Shown: one piece after another, positions 43,927 through 55,126 of the stretch | How positions within the stretch are numbered: position 1 is the stretch's first letter | Layout of the letters: the number at the start of each line of letters is the position of its first letter | The notes under the pieces: model-generated | Database searches by the model: none | Told to the model about the DNA's origin: nothing | Seen by the model: the letters and a program-made list of their open reading frames with translations, nothing else | Made by a program: the position numbers and the translations under genes | Source: Wolfiporia cocos | Lineage: Eukaryota; Basidiomycota; Agaricomycetes; Polyporales; Phaeolaceae | Assembly: GCA_029448655.1 (NCBI GenBank) | Contig: JACCLO010000001.1 | Span: 186,001-250,000 of the forward strand | Direction: 5' to 3' | Length of the DNA: 64,000 nucleotides

Positions 43927-44944
43927 GAGAAACGAAGTTTCCCAGTGATACGTCCAAGAACAGGAATAGAAGGGATTAAGTAAGGTAGGGTAGTGGACTC
44001 CTTTTCAGGAGCAAAGAAGGTGTACTACGGGGCATAATTACTCTTATGTTGCGCGCAAACCCTGTGCCGAGACGGCGTGGATATTCGCATGACCCTAACG
44101 GTCAGAGGCGCCAACTCCAGGGGTAGAGTTGCTGACTGCCAGGCCGGTTCCTGGGTCAGATGATTGGGATTCGGATACACGACACCGCCCCGGAGGGACG
44201 ATGCCGGAAAGTGGCTGGGATTTTGCATCCCTTAGCCTGTCCATGCTTCAACAATGAGGTTGCCGTCTGTAGCCACATGGGTGTCACATCAGGGCTAAAA
44301 AACCATTGTCGATCTAAGATCGCGAGACAGCAGCGCTCCACATCCCGAAGGAGTGGGCTACGCGCTTCTCTTCCAATGGGGCCCCAAATCCGTTTGACCC
44401 ATGCTCGCACGCCGAGCTGCCCGGAGGACTTATGCTATTGGCTACCGCGAGTGACCTATGGCAGGGTGATTTTTTACGTCACCCCCCTCACTGCTTTTCC
44501 CATAACGGGTTCAAAGCAGGTCCCTTACGCCTGGGAGGCGGCTTTGGAAAATTCCCATGCCATCATAATGATGACCCTGTGGATAGCGATGGGGCGCTGA
44601 ACAACGCTTGCCATGGCAGGGGGTTGGGCGCACACAGGCAGACCGTCCCCTTTTCTCCACAGGCGGGTCTTAACCGCGCATAGTCCAAGCTTGTCAGCGA
44701 GGACCATGTCTCCTTGACCCTGGAGTCCGGGTTAGGTAGGCCTCCTGCCTAAAAAGGCGGTGTGGCTTCCCTGGTTGCCAATCCTCTGCCGAGGATGGCG
44801 CTGTATCCCCCAGATCTCAACTATCACCCCAAACTCTTTGTCAAGAGTAGGGATGTGCGCAGCAACGAGCAATAGCCCCTGTAGGATAGAAACCCAGACC
44901 CAAGCGCAAGCGCAAGGGCGGGGGTAGGGGGAGATTTGTTCTTA
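43927..44944 (-). other. Leader and primer-binding site of element B
   Basis: Same leader as element A. The self-primer site is at 44932-44942, the exact complement of 45066-45076 in the 5' LTR, which lies 34 nt from TATATAAG (minus, from 45110). No coding frame with support. Confidence 0.75.
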
Positions 44945-45642
44945 TGACACAGACTAGACTGTGGGACTCACACTATAACCTTTAGGCGACTTGAAGGTGT
45001 TGCAGAAGGTTGGTGAGGAGGCTAGTGGGCGCAAGCAGAGATGGTATGTGACTGTGCGAATGCAGAGAACAAATCTAAGGCTTATCCGCAGCGATAGCCC
45101 TACTTATATACATGTTGTGTTTGGTTACTCGAAGAGGAGCCAAACATTGAGACGGTCTGTGCGCAGACATAACTAATACAGCTAAGTCGTAAACTACAAT
45201 AGACCATGTGCGCCGGTAATGGCCGCACCAGTAAGAGCGTTTGTTTGGACCGTAGGTCCATGTTGTGGAAGTGGCTGTAACTACGTTAGTAAGCCATGCA
45301 TGTGATCCTTATATTCCGGTATCGGGATATGAGTAATCATGAGGGCATTGGCATGTGATAACAAGCGGGCCGCTTATCCAATTGTACTGACATAGCCCGG
45401 TATCGGGATATGAGTAAGGCGCGTGACACCGGAGGTTAGTCCGCTGACTCATTGACGCGTACAAACGTGTTATGTACGTGTTGTGATGTCAGGTGGACGT
45501 ATACCGCGTTGTGTACGTGTTGTTTGGTTGCGTGTACGTGTAGACGGGCGCTTAGCAGCGTAAATGTCTACAAGGTCGTAGAAATACCAGATAAATAGGT
45601 AAAAATACGGGAAAAATAGTGGCATGTCCCAAATCTGTGACA
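44945..45642 (-). repeat. 5' LTR of element B
   Basis: 698 bp, virtually identical to 34991-35688. GTGAGT donor-like site on minus at 44966-44971; target duplication CTGTG follows at 45643-45647. Confidence 0.95.
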
Positions 45643-46590
45643 CTGTGTTCGGTTCGTAACCATGTGTAATGAAGAACGGTGATTGCTTCGTCGACACGTT
45701 CTGGTGCATGTTATATGCAAATGTGGCGGTGGGCAACAAGTCGGCTCAGTTCGTGTGATTCCTGTTGGCAAACAGTCGGAGGTATACCTCCAACTCCTGG
45801 TTCATCCGCTCGGTTTGTCTGTCGGTTTGCAGATGGTATGCTGTGGAGGGGTTGCCTTCGATTCCGAGTTTCTTGTATGTGTCTTTGATGAATTCGGAGA
45901 CGAACTGTGGGCCCCTATCACTGAATACCTTCTTGGGGATGCCGTGTTGCATTACGATGTGTTTGATGAGCAGGTTAGCCCATCCTTCTGCAGTTAGCTT
46001 ATCGGTTGTTTCGATCGCAGTTGTCCACTTCGACATCATGTCGACGATGATGAGGATAGCATTCTTGCCTCGCACTTCGGGGAAACCTGTGATCATATCA
46101 ACCGATATGTTCTCCCAGCTCCTCGTCGGTGTTGGATTGGGGTTAAGTGGGGCCGGTCGTTTAGCGTGGTCTACCTTAACCGATTGACATTTTACGCACC
46201 CTTGTACGTATAACGTCATGTCCCTTCTCATGTGTGGCCACCAGTACGACTTGTGAATGGTGGTGAGGGTGCGATCTCGGCCTGGATGTCCTGCCAACAA
46301 CGAGTCGTGATGCGATGATATGATGTCGCCTTTGAGCTGTGCATTGTTGGGGACAACTAGTTTTCCCTTTCGATATGCTAGCCCTTCCTTGAACTCGATG
46401 TTTGCGTCTAGACCGTAGTCGTATAATGCCTTTTGAGCTTCAATTTTCGCTTTTATGGTTTCGGTGGAGATGAAGCTTAGCTTTTCGATTTCATCCACCC
46501 CCTCTTTAGGTTGTTCGTCCCTGAACAGGTGTGGTTTGAGGACTACTTGTCCTTCGAGGTGTTCTTTGCCATCGTCCCAGTCAATGCGTC
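45643..46590 (-). pseudogene. Element C integrase
   Basis: HHCC module (HHDSLLAGHPG...GCVKCQ), core SVDMITGFP, FSDRGPQF and the Glu in QTERMNQELE; the usual YHPQTDGQ reads YHLQTDRQ. TGA at 45746-45748 stands where element G has TGG (Trp), so it is a G-to-A nonsense change. The frame continues on both sides: into the RNase H part across the solo LTR (46591-47169) and into 34990 across element B. Confidence 0.9.
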
Positions 46591-47169
46591 TGTCACGGAT
46601 ATGCCCGGGGGGCTACTGTACATCCCTTACTATTTGTTGTATGGGCGCCGCTGCACGCGCGCGCGCCCCGCTCACTTTACGTTTCCTCTCGGTCGCGCCC
46701 TAGTTACCTCCATGATCACCTGACCCAGTAGGCGCGCGCTAGTCAGGCAGCGCGCGTGCCAGGTACACCACATGATAGGTCACCATATAGTTACATGTTA
46801 CGTTACTTGTACGGTCACGCTTACGTTACATGCGCACAGGCCATGTCTGTAGGGCAGGCTAGATACTTAGCGTTCCAACACATGTACTTATACTGCAGCG
46901 ATGGGGGCTTACTCCCCCATCTTTGAGATTCTAGTCGTTTGGGCTTAGGCCCCTTTCTTATTTGCGCGTGATGCGTCTCTGCCCCGGGGGTCTCTCTTGT
47001 CGCGCTTGACTGTGTGCCGCCACCTTACGTCGCCGTTAGGAGTCCTCGGGTTGGTGCTGCCCTTGGTACAGCCGACTCGGTCACCGCTGTCGCGGTCGCA
47101 CACAAGCCTTGCTAGGCACGTTAGGATTCCCCTGCAGCGCAGGTCCTCACAAACAGTAAGTTTGTGACA
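46591..47169 (+). repeat. Solo LTR inserted in pol of element C
   Basis: 579 bp, starts TGTCACGG, ends GTTTGTGACA, flanked by GCGTC (46586-46590 and 47170-47174). Terminal hairpin TCACAAAC 47147-47154 / GTTTGTGA 47160-47167; GTAAGT at 47156-47161. U3 motif TGCGCACAGGCC...GTAGGGC at 46831-46856. Related to the TRIM LTRs and possibly close to their autonomous partner. Confidence 0.92.
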
Positions 47170-49152
47170 GCGTCGAGAGAGGGGGTCGGCGCGTATGTTC
47201 TTTGTACCAGGGATGTGGGTGAGCTTGATGTTGAACTCTTGTAGTTCAGTCATCCAATGCGCTTGTCATGGGTTGATCTTCTGGGGCGTCTTGAAGTATT
47301 CCAGGTTCTTGTGATCACTCCAGACTTCGGTTGCATCAGCAGATCCCTGTATGAAGTGTCGCCACTCATCTAATGCTCACATGATGGTGAGGAGTTCCCT
47401 GTCGTATATCTCGTAGTTCTTTTCTGTGGGTGTGAACCCCTTGGAGAGGTATGCGATAGGTCTCCATATCGACTCTTGTCGTTGTAGGAGCACGGTGCCT
47501 GTTGCGTAGTCAGAGGCGTCGGCTTCAATCCTGAATGGGTCAGCGTCTGTTGGTGACCCTAGAATGGGGGCTTGTGTAAACAGCTTTTTCATCAGGTCGA
47601 ACGTATCCTGCTTGGCCTTGTCCCATTTGAACGGAACGTCGGCGGTTAGAGTGATGAGCGGTCGTGCAAGGGTACTGTACCCCTTGATGAATCTCCTGTA
47701 AAAGTTGGCGAACCCGAGGAAACTCTGGACTTCCTTCCTGTTCTTCGGCGTCGGCCACTGCGTAATTCCTTGGACCTTTACTGGGTCCATCTTGATGCTT
47801 CCGTGCGAGATGATGTGGCCGAGGTATTTGACTTTGGCTTTCTCGAACTCGCATTTCTCTGGCTTACACGTGAGTTTATGTTCTCGTAGTACATCGAGTA
47901 CCTTGCGTGTAATGAGTCGGTGTTCCTCGAGAGTTTCGGTGAAGATCAGTATGTCGTCTAGGTATACGATGACCTTCCCTTGTAGTATGAGCTCTCGGAA
48001 TATGTCGTTCATCATCGTTTGGAACGTGCTTGGTGCGTTGCACATTCCAAAAAACATGATGAGGGGGTCGTATAATCCTCTGTTGGTTATGAATGCCCCT
48101 TTTTCCTTGTCTCCTTCGGCGATACGAATGTTAGTGTATCCCCATCGTACGTCGAGTTTGCTGAAGAACTTAGCTCGTTTGAGCTTATTGAGTAGCTTGC
48201 TGATCAGGGGCAATGGGTACTTGTTCTTCTTTGTCATCTGATTCAGCTTGCGATAATCCTGTATGGGGCGTAGCTTTCCGTCTTTCTTTTTTACGAAGAA
48301 GAAAGGCGCACCCCACGGTGATTTGGATGGTCGTATACGACCGGTACACAGTTGTTCCTCTAGGAACTCGTCCAATACCTTTTGTTGTTGCGGTGAGAGC
48401 AGGTATATCTTGCCGCAAAAGGGTTTGGCATCTGGTAGTAGTTCGACCGCGTGGTCCCATGGTCTTCGTTCTGGGAGTTTGTCGAACTCGCCTTCTTCAA
48501 ATACGTCATTGAAGTCATGTAGGTGTTCCAGCACGACCTCTTTGAATGTTCTGGCTTCCGTCGTTTTCTTCACTGCGATATCCATTTCTGTGGCTTTTAC
48601 AGCGGTGATCTGTTCAGGAGATATGGGGTAAACATCACCTTGTAGGGCCGTTTCCCCTGCTTCCCACACTTCGAGTTGGTTGCGGATGTGCTCTTTGCAT
48701 TTGCTTGCATATCGTAGCCATACTGTGGCATCGATCATGAACACCTGATCTCCTTCTTCGAGATGTTCGTGTTCGCAATCACACTTGTCGAAGTCGATCG
48801 CTTTCTTCCTCCAGTCGATCGTCGGATTGTGTTGTTCCAACCAATCAAAACCTAGAAAGATATCGTGCGAGCCTAGCTTGCTCACATTGAACTTTCGATT
48901 TTTGAAGTGCGTACCAATTTAGATCTGCATCTCGACGTAGTGGGTCATGGTGCCCCCACCATTAGGTGTTCTGTCAGCATTTTGTACACGAACGGGTCGG
49001 TCGAGTGGTTGGATGTTGAGTTCGTGTTTCTGAACGAAGTCGTAGTCTACCACCGACCCTGTTGAACCGGAGTCTACCAGTGCGGTGGTCGTGATTGTTC
49101 GTTCATGCGGGCTATGGATCATGACGGGCACGGTTATCTGTCGTCCCCATCA
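47170..49152 (-). pseudogene. Element C protease, RT and RNase H
   Basis: One frame: aspartic protease with ALVDSGSTGSVVD near 49080, RT with YLDD near 47960, RNase H with YEIYDRELL near 47410 and the ADPLSRR end near 47180. Nonsense codons: TGA 49150-49152, TAA 48919-48921, TGA 47377-47379 (CGA in element G) and TGA 47266-47268. TGA also occurs at the matching codon of element G (13142). No frameshift was seen. Confidence 0.92.
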
Positions 49153-49179
49153 TCCTTGCCCAAACACGACGTGACTGCC

Positions 49180-51945
49180 TCAGATTTTGTCTGTGGATCC
49201 GAAGCCTGCTGTCCCTCGTGTCGTTTCTCGTATACGTTTGACTATTTTGACACGTGGATTCTTGTTCTGTTCCAGAATCAGTTGGGCAATCCTATCCTTG
49301 TAGTTGACGACTAGATCTGTGTCGGAGTGGTTTATCAGCATAATGACCAGCCGGCCGGTGTAATCTTGGTCGATTACACCTGCCAGTACGTCAATCCCTT
49401 TGTTCGCAAGCCCGGATCTAGGGGCAATGCGACCATAGACTCCATCAGGCATCCTTATTTTTATGCCAGTATCGATGTTCTCTTTCCCATGAGCAGGGAC
49501 GATGGTCTCTTCGGCTGAATACAAGTCGTATCCAGCCGCTTCGTCGCTCTTCTGCTCTGGAGCTGTGGCTCGGGGATCATCTAAATAGATGTCCAGGGTC
49601 TCTGTCTTTTTCTTAACGCGTCTGATCTTCCTTTTCTTAGGTTTATCGTTAGCGTCTTTCATGTCAATATCCTCTGAGACAATGATGGGTTCTGTATCCA
49701 CATTCATTTTCTCGTCTAAAGAGGAATTAAGCCCCGGATTAACCCCCGGGTGAGCCGTGGTTTCACGGAGCTCCTCTTGGGCTGTACAAAAGGAATCATT
49801 GCTAGTTACAGAACTTGCATCGTTGTCTGTATAATCTGAGTCCTCCGCTTGACTCATAATGTCCATCGCGGAGCCGTACACTTCTTGGTCATCGTCGTTT
49901 ACTTCCTCGACGTTGAGAAGATGGAAATGGTTGTTATGAGGTTTGCTTACCTCTGTCTTCTTGGACACGTTTGCGTCTTCTGCCTTGTATTGGGCAGCAA
50001 GTCGCTGCCACTCATCGTCAGTTAGTTCCCGCACCTGCTGCTTAGCGGGTTTTTGTGGGCCGGATGGCCGAGTCTGAGTGCTGCTGGTTGCAGCGGCGTA
50101 CGTCTTGCCGGGCGTATACTTGTATCCTGCGTCGCGCATCGGGATGTGCCAGGTTGGGGAAGTGCAGGCAGAGGTTGGACGCTCGCCCATCTTCTTTCCG
50201 CAAAACTTACAGGGCCTGTTGGCGGCGGGTGAGTTGTACGTCTTCTTTGTGGACGCCTCCTTCTTCTTCTCCTTCCCTTTGCCTTTCGACTCCTCGTCCT
50301 TCTTGCTCTCGGCGCGGTCTTGAGCGCGTCTCCACAGGGCCTGGTTGAAGTCCATGATGGCTTCCTTCCAGGTGAGGTATCGTTTGGGGACTGGTATCTT
50401 CCGATGTTGCCAGTCGTGTTGGGTGGAGAACAAGGCATACACCGGTTCGTATACTGATGTGGGCACGTTCTTCTTGATGGCTTGTAGGACGAACTCGCTG
50501 TCCATGTCGACTCCTGCTTCTCGGCACAGCGTTTCGATCTCAGTGAAGTATTCGTTGGACTTACCAAAGATCATTTTGAGACCCGTTAGTTGACGGCGCA
50601 CTCGCTTTTCCCTGTCGGGATCCTCGAACCTGGTGAATAGTTCCTGTTTGAAGTGGTCGAAGTGGATCTCCCACCACCCTGTTTCCTTGTTGAAGTATGT
50701 TGTGAACATGTTCGCGAACCACTGGTCGACCTTGTCGCCGCAGATGTAGGACATGGCGCACTCGATCCTGTCGTGTGATGTCTCCATGTACTGTCGCTGC
50801 GACGCTAGGTACTGTACCATCCGCATCCACCAATCATGGAATTTGACTTTGTCATCGTCGAAGATGGGCAGTTCCTTCACCGTTCAGTGATGTGACGAGG
50901 TTGTGTAGGTGGGTGGATCGTGCGATGCGGGGATAGGGGTGAACGTCTCGCGATGTTTCTCGCTGAGCTGTGGGATCTGCCATTTTGGTGGGACGTGTCT
51001 GGTCTCTCGTATACGGAGGAGATCGAACTCATTGTTGTAGGCCGCATTGCCTGTCTCCAGCGGCTGGTAGCCACTGCGTGTTTTTGGGCTGGGCTGCAGC
51101 GCGTGTTCTGGGATGTTCGGCATGCACTTTGATGGTGATGGGGTGTCGGAGTCGTCGTCGTTGTGAAGGGCATCGAGCTTGGCTGCGTCCTTCCTCCTCC
51201 TTTCCTTCTCCCAGTGTTGGAGTCCTACCGCACCGTGGATGTAGTCGTCACATTTGGCGCTGTCCCAGTACCCGAGTTTGAAGAAGGCCTCACAGTAGGT
51301 GCCGACTCGGGTGTGGAAGTGCGGCGAGGTGGGTCTCGACAGGTACTCCTCGTCGTCAAACCTGTGGCGTACCCGTTCCGGGGCTCGCTGCTCTGGTGGT
51401 ACGATGTTTGGTGGTGTGGTGATGTGTGTTTGGGTGGGTGGTCGCTGTGTGTCCATCCCACCTACGTCGTCATTGATGTCTAAATTGTCGAGTGGTGGTA
51501 GCTCGTCTTCTCCCGTGCCCGCAAATGGTTTGCGTCGTAGGGGCCACTCGTATTCTGGGATGTCGACAGCGGTCGTGTAACCAAAGCCGTCCTCTTCTTC
51601 CTCGATGAAGGCGGTTGTCGGGTGCTGTGGCCCGAACTTCCTCGTCAGCCTCTCGTACTCCTCCCGATCGGCTCTGTCTCTTTCCTCCTTCATGTGCTCC
51701 GCTTGTTGCAGAGCGTACTGTGGGGGTGCGTCAAGGATGCCACCTACATACCTCGACCCCCCATGTTGAGTCGCCTTCTCCTTAAGGCATCTCGCTCGTG
51801 ATTGACTAGACGTCGGCGTCGTTGGTTGAGCACCTTGTCTACTTGTTCTCCTTGCATCATCATAAACGTGGAGGCTCTCTTCCTCCTCACGTCTTGCTCC
51901 CACATTTTGATCCGTAGGAGCTCGGCGACGAACTTGGCGTTCCAT
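49180..51945 (-). pseudogene. gag: Element C gag with C-terminal dUTPase
   Basis: Two open parts in the same frame, 51945-50884 and 50883-49180, separated by one TGA (50884-50886). The first part (353 aa) is charged and disordered. The second begins with a capsid-like domain (FHDWWMRMVQYLASQ, LFTRFEDPDREKRVRRQL), then a Lys-rich stretch and a Cys-x2-Cys motif (CKFCGKK) that may be a degenerate zinc knuckle. It ends in a dUTPase with AAGYDLYSAEE, GRIAPRSGLANKG, GVIDQDYTG, KDRIAQLILEQ and RGTAGFGSTDK. Position between nucleocapsid and protease recalls betaretroviruses, not element A. The TGA at 49180 may be the true gag terminator, since dUTPases normally end just after this motif. The downstream protease is nevertheless in the same frame. 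Confidence 0.9.
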
Positions 51946-52146
51946 ATCTCGTAGTCGGCTATTGTATAATGGCCGGGTTCGTGAACGTGGTATGGGATGC
52001 GGAGAGTGTCAAAAAGAAACTTCTCTCCCGGTCTAGTAGGGTGGGTTACGTTGAGGAACGTCGTTTTGGCGATCCTGAGGGGTTTGTTGATAAAAGAATA
52101 ATAAAACTGTCGGGATGATCGTCGACAGTAGGGGAGTCTGAACTTA
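51946..52146 (-). other. Short leader and primer-binding site of element C
   Basis: About 200 bases. The site at 52135-52145 (on minus AAGTTCAGACT), next to the 5' LTR, is the exact complement of 52203-52213 in the LTR, which lies 33 nt from a minus-strand TATAAT starting at 52246. Confidence 0.8.
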
Positions 52147-52529
52147 TGGCAAGGCCACTAAAACCTTAGAGCGAACTGAGGGGAGCGAAGTGGATGAACG
52201 CCAAGTTCAGACTGGGGTTTCCAGCTGAACGAGGTCTGCTATTATACTGCTAGGTTGTTTATACATGTTTATGCTATAATGGCCGTATCTGGTAAGTAGG
52301 GAGTCTGGGGCATGACTAGGGTAGGGGTCTAAGCCAGACTATGAAACAAGGAAGCGTAATAAGATATGAAATACGTAGCGGTCATTGTGGCCGTGTGGGA
52401 GTACGGTCATGGGTCATGATTGGGCGCGATCCGGGTCCTTCCAGTGTATGATCCGGGCCTGGCTGGGTGCCGGGAGTCTTGGGACCGGGTCGGGCTCGTT
52501 GTCATTAGGAAAAGCTTTTGCCTGTGACA
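52147..52529 (-). repeat. 5' LTR of element C
   Basis: 383 bp, pair of 33601-33983 with a few differences; its inner end reads TGGCA instead of TGACA. Followed by CAGAG at 52530-52534. Confidence 0.92.
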
Positions 52530-52620
52530 CAGAGGTGCATGCATTCCCCATTCTTGCATTGTACTCCAAGATGGCACTTCTCCTTTATCGGACCCCAGGG
52601 ACTTCGTCTGGATAGGTTAC

Positions 52621-52880
52621 TGACACAAGCAACAACTCAAGCAACTACTCCAGGGAATAGAACCCGTGCAGAGGCGTATTCCTGATCTGAGGCTACTCAA
52701 TGCATATAAGGCCAAGACGAGTCTGGGGTGCTGCCCTGCTCGTCGGCCAGTATATATGCTATTCTACTGTTTGTACATGTTTGTGCAGCTGTATAGTATT
52801 ATGTAAGCTGATAGTCCATTATAATGTAGGTAACCCTATAATGGGTGTAGGTACATGGCACAGAGTGTCCAGGGGTCTGA
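52621..52880 (-). repeat. Truncated LTR related to the element G LTR
   Basis: Begins TGACACAAGC on plus and follows the reverse complement of 17422 down to about 17170 with many differences (GTATATATGC, TATTATGTAAGCTGATAGT). The remaining end is missing; the sequence switches at about 52880. Confidence 0.7.
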
Positions 52881-53775
52881 TAATATTGTCACAAGAAAGT
52901 ATGTAGGCTTTCATTCCTCGTTCTAAAGCATATATACATGGACATTCCCTATGATATGGGGCCAAGGGCTCCCCCTAGTAGCCCTTATGTCACAACATTT
53001 TCGTGGCTTACTTTCTTTACGCTTATACCGGGAGTCGAACCCTCGACTCCTGGGTATATCAACATGTGACTTACTTCTTTAGTGCACATGACTTACATAG
53101 TAGCTAGCGCGCGGCTACCCTTACTTACATCATCGCTTACTTAATAGTTCTAGGTCTTGTCTAGTAGGCGCGTGCGCACAGGCCACGTCGCTTTAGGGCA
53201 AGGGTATCTACTTAGGATTAGAGCGTTACCCAGATGTACTTAAGCTTGGCAGTCTGAGGCGTTTACCTCAGACTTTGCAATCCGTTCATGGGGCTTAGGC
53301 CCCCTTACTCAGTACCTCTCTGCTGCGCTACATAAGACCGCTAGCCTGTGACCTCGACTACTCAGTCACCCTCAACCTTCGATAAGGCGTTGGACCTGGA
53401 GGCTTGGGTATTAGAGGTTGGAGGGATAATGGGCAGGGCGTTAGTTGGGACGTCGCTAAGTTCGCGACACCTTAAGGTGATTAGCCACCCAGCACGCCCA
53501 TTACCAGATGCATTGGACTTGTGTGTAGTGTATGCTGAATAGGCAGGTGACCATGATGCGTAGGCAGGTGACCACGTAGGTAGCACCTGACTTGCACATG
53601 ACCGCATCTGCACCTTATGGTGTAGACAATGACTCATGGGCAGCTGCCATTACTGGCCGGCCACTTATATAACATCTAAGGCAGTCTGATGCTGTGCACA
53701 GACCAAGGTACTGTAGGGCAGATAGTTAGCAAGTAGTTACTTGTTCTGCATGTACATAAAAGCCAAGTTGATGGT
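52881..53775 (+). repeat. Mosaic of LTR fragments
   Basis: TGTCACAA starts occur near 52886 and 52988. A U3-like part has GTGCGCACAGGCC...TTTAGGGC at 53172-53198 and a TCTGAGG...CCTCAGA hairpin near 53255. A further U3-like part at about 53670-53775 is cut by the 5' end of element D. I could not pair ends or find target duplications, so these are old, partly deleted LTRs. Confidence 0.5.
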
Positions 53776-54413
53776 TGTCACAAGATTTTCCTAGTATTAA
53801 TACTATTTTTCCCATATTTCTACGCATTTATCTACGGTTTATACGTCTAACTAGTGCTTAACTGGTTGGTAACTATTCGTTACATACAAGCCGAATGATG
53901 GCCGTGTTATCTCCCGTAGCAACGGTATCTAATCACGGTAGTTCCCGTTATAAGTCACATGTCTATTCTTGTAGCCAATCGGACATCTCGTCCGTGAAAC
54001 GTCATACACATTAGCTCAGCGGACCGGCGTTTGGTCACGCCTCCAACTGACTAATGATTGCGCATTATACGCCATTCGCGCGGCCTACGCCGCACACCTA
54101 TATCCCGGTTTTGATCGGCATATGTATTTACGGTGTATTACTAATTACTTAGGTCTCCGAGGACTTGCCTGTACGGATTGGGGTAATTAGATTAGGTAAT
54201 AAGACTGTTAGGGGTCTTATATAACATGTATATATACTACGATATCTGAGCGTTAACACCTCAGATTCTATTCATTGCATTTGCACTCCGAGTTAACAAC
54301 TCAGCGCGCCCTGCTCTACCTGCTTAACAAGTTCTTGTCTACTCGACAACCTCAAAGCTACCGCCTAACCAGCAACCTCAAAGCTTATAGTATAAGTGAG
54401 TAGTCTTGTGTCA
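53776..54413 (+). repeat. 5' LTR of element D
   Basis: 638 bp, TGTCACAAG...TTGTGTCA. TATATATA at 54229-54236, self-primer CAGATTCTATTCAT at 54262-54275, GTGAGT at 54396-54401. A TCTGAG...CTCAGA hairpin near 54245-54266 overlaps the primer. Confidence 0.88.
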
Positions 54414-55126
54414 TATGAATAGAATCTGCTTCCGCCCTCGCCCTACCTGAAAAGGGGGGTCTGGGATTTTTCTTCATAGGGGCTTCTCGTCGTCGTCAGC
54501 GCCCCCCGCTCGCCGTCAGGCAGCGGGGTTTCCCTAGTGGGATCTGGGGGATCGCCTTTGGGCAGCCTTTGGGCAACATACCCGGACCCAGGGTTAAGGG
54601 ACGGGCTTGGCACCTGCAAAGGGCCTTGCCGAGAGTTGAGAACCGGAGATAATGGGGCACGTGCCACCCTGGATCTCCGGCGATCTTCTAGCCTATCCCC
54701 AGGCGTTACAGGGGCGGCTCTATTATAGAACCGGGGTGGGCCCGAGTGGCCCTGCCTAGAACCGCTGCTGATACGGCTACAGAACGATAGAGTTCTGGCC
54801 TTGGCGCCCTCTAAGTCCCTCAGGGCATGGGTTTGGTTTTAACACTGGCAAGCCCCCTTTCTTGAGCTAGGCGTGGACACATGCGGAGTGTAATACTCCA
54901 AACCCCATACTACCTGCACGCTAGGGAAGCGTGTCAGTTGTATCCCCCACCTGGTAGCGTATGAGAGATGCCAGCCAGTCGCCGACACTAACTCCGGTCG
55001 AGAGCGGAGCGCTCATTGATGCCGGAGGATAAGCGCTAGACTATCAAAAAACGACGATTAGCCCCGACCGAAGACCGCGTGAAATTTTACACTAGATACA
55101 GTAGCTTATAGACTTCTTACGTAGCC
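54414..55126 (+). other. Leader and primer-binding site of element D
   Basis: ATGAATAGAATCTG at 54415-54428 is the exact 14-nt reverse complement of 54262-54275. The remaining leader has no supported frame and shares CCCGGACCCAGGGTTAAGG (54581-54599) with the leaders of A, B and F. Confidence 0.75.

Larger units (their letters stand above)
34991..45642 (-). mobile_element. Element B: full-length Ty3/gypsy retrotransposon, same family as A
   Basis: 10,652 bp, LTRs of 698 bp at 34991-35688 and 44945-45642, flanked by CTGTG (34986-34990 and 45643-45647) inside the integrase region of element C. I could see only about one difference between its LTRs (GAGCAG against GCGCAG near 35209/45163), so the insertion is recent. 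ORF1 and gag are intact. Pol is split by a solo LTR at 37929-38585. Confidence 0.96.
33601..52529 (-). mobile_element. Element C: Ty3/gypsy retrotransposon with dUTPase in gag, host to nested insertions
   Basis: 383-bp LTRs at 33601-33983 and 52147-52529, flanked by CAGAG (33596-33600 and 52530-52534). Subtracting element B, one solo LTR and their duplications leaves about 7.7 kb. Order on minus: LTR, short leader, gag with a C-terminal dUTPase, protease, RT, RNase H, integrase, chromodomain-like end, LTR. All parts stay in one frame once insertions are removed, so the ancestor probably made one long polyprotein. Eight nonsense codons now break it. Related to element G, not to A/B/E. Confidence 0.95.

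Noticed and set aside
49180..49182. Programmed stop-codon readthrough between dUTPase and protease in element C
   Set aside because: A second TGA follows 30 bases later and other nonsense codons are clear mutations, so readthrough cannot be argued from this copy.
52881..53775. One complete solo LTR
   Set aside because: Several LTR-like starts are present, but no matching 3' end or target duplication could be found; it is described as a mosaic instead.
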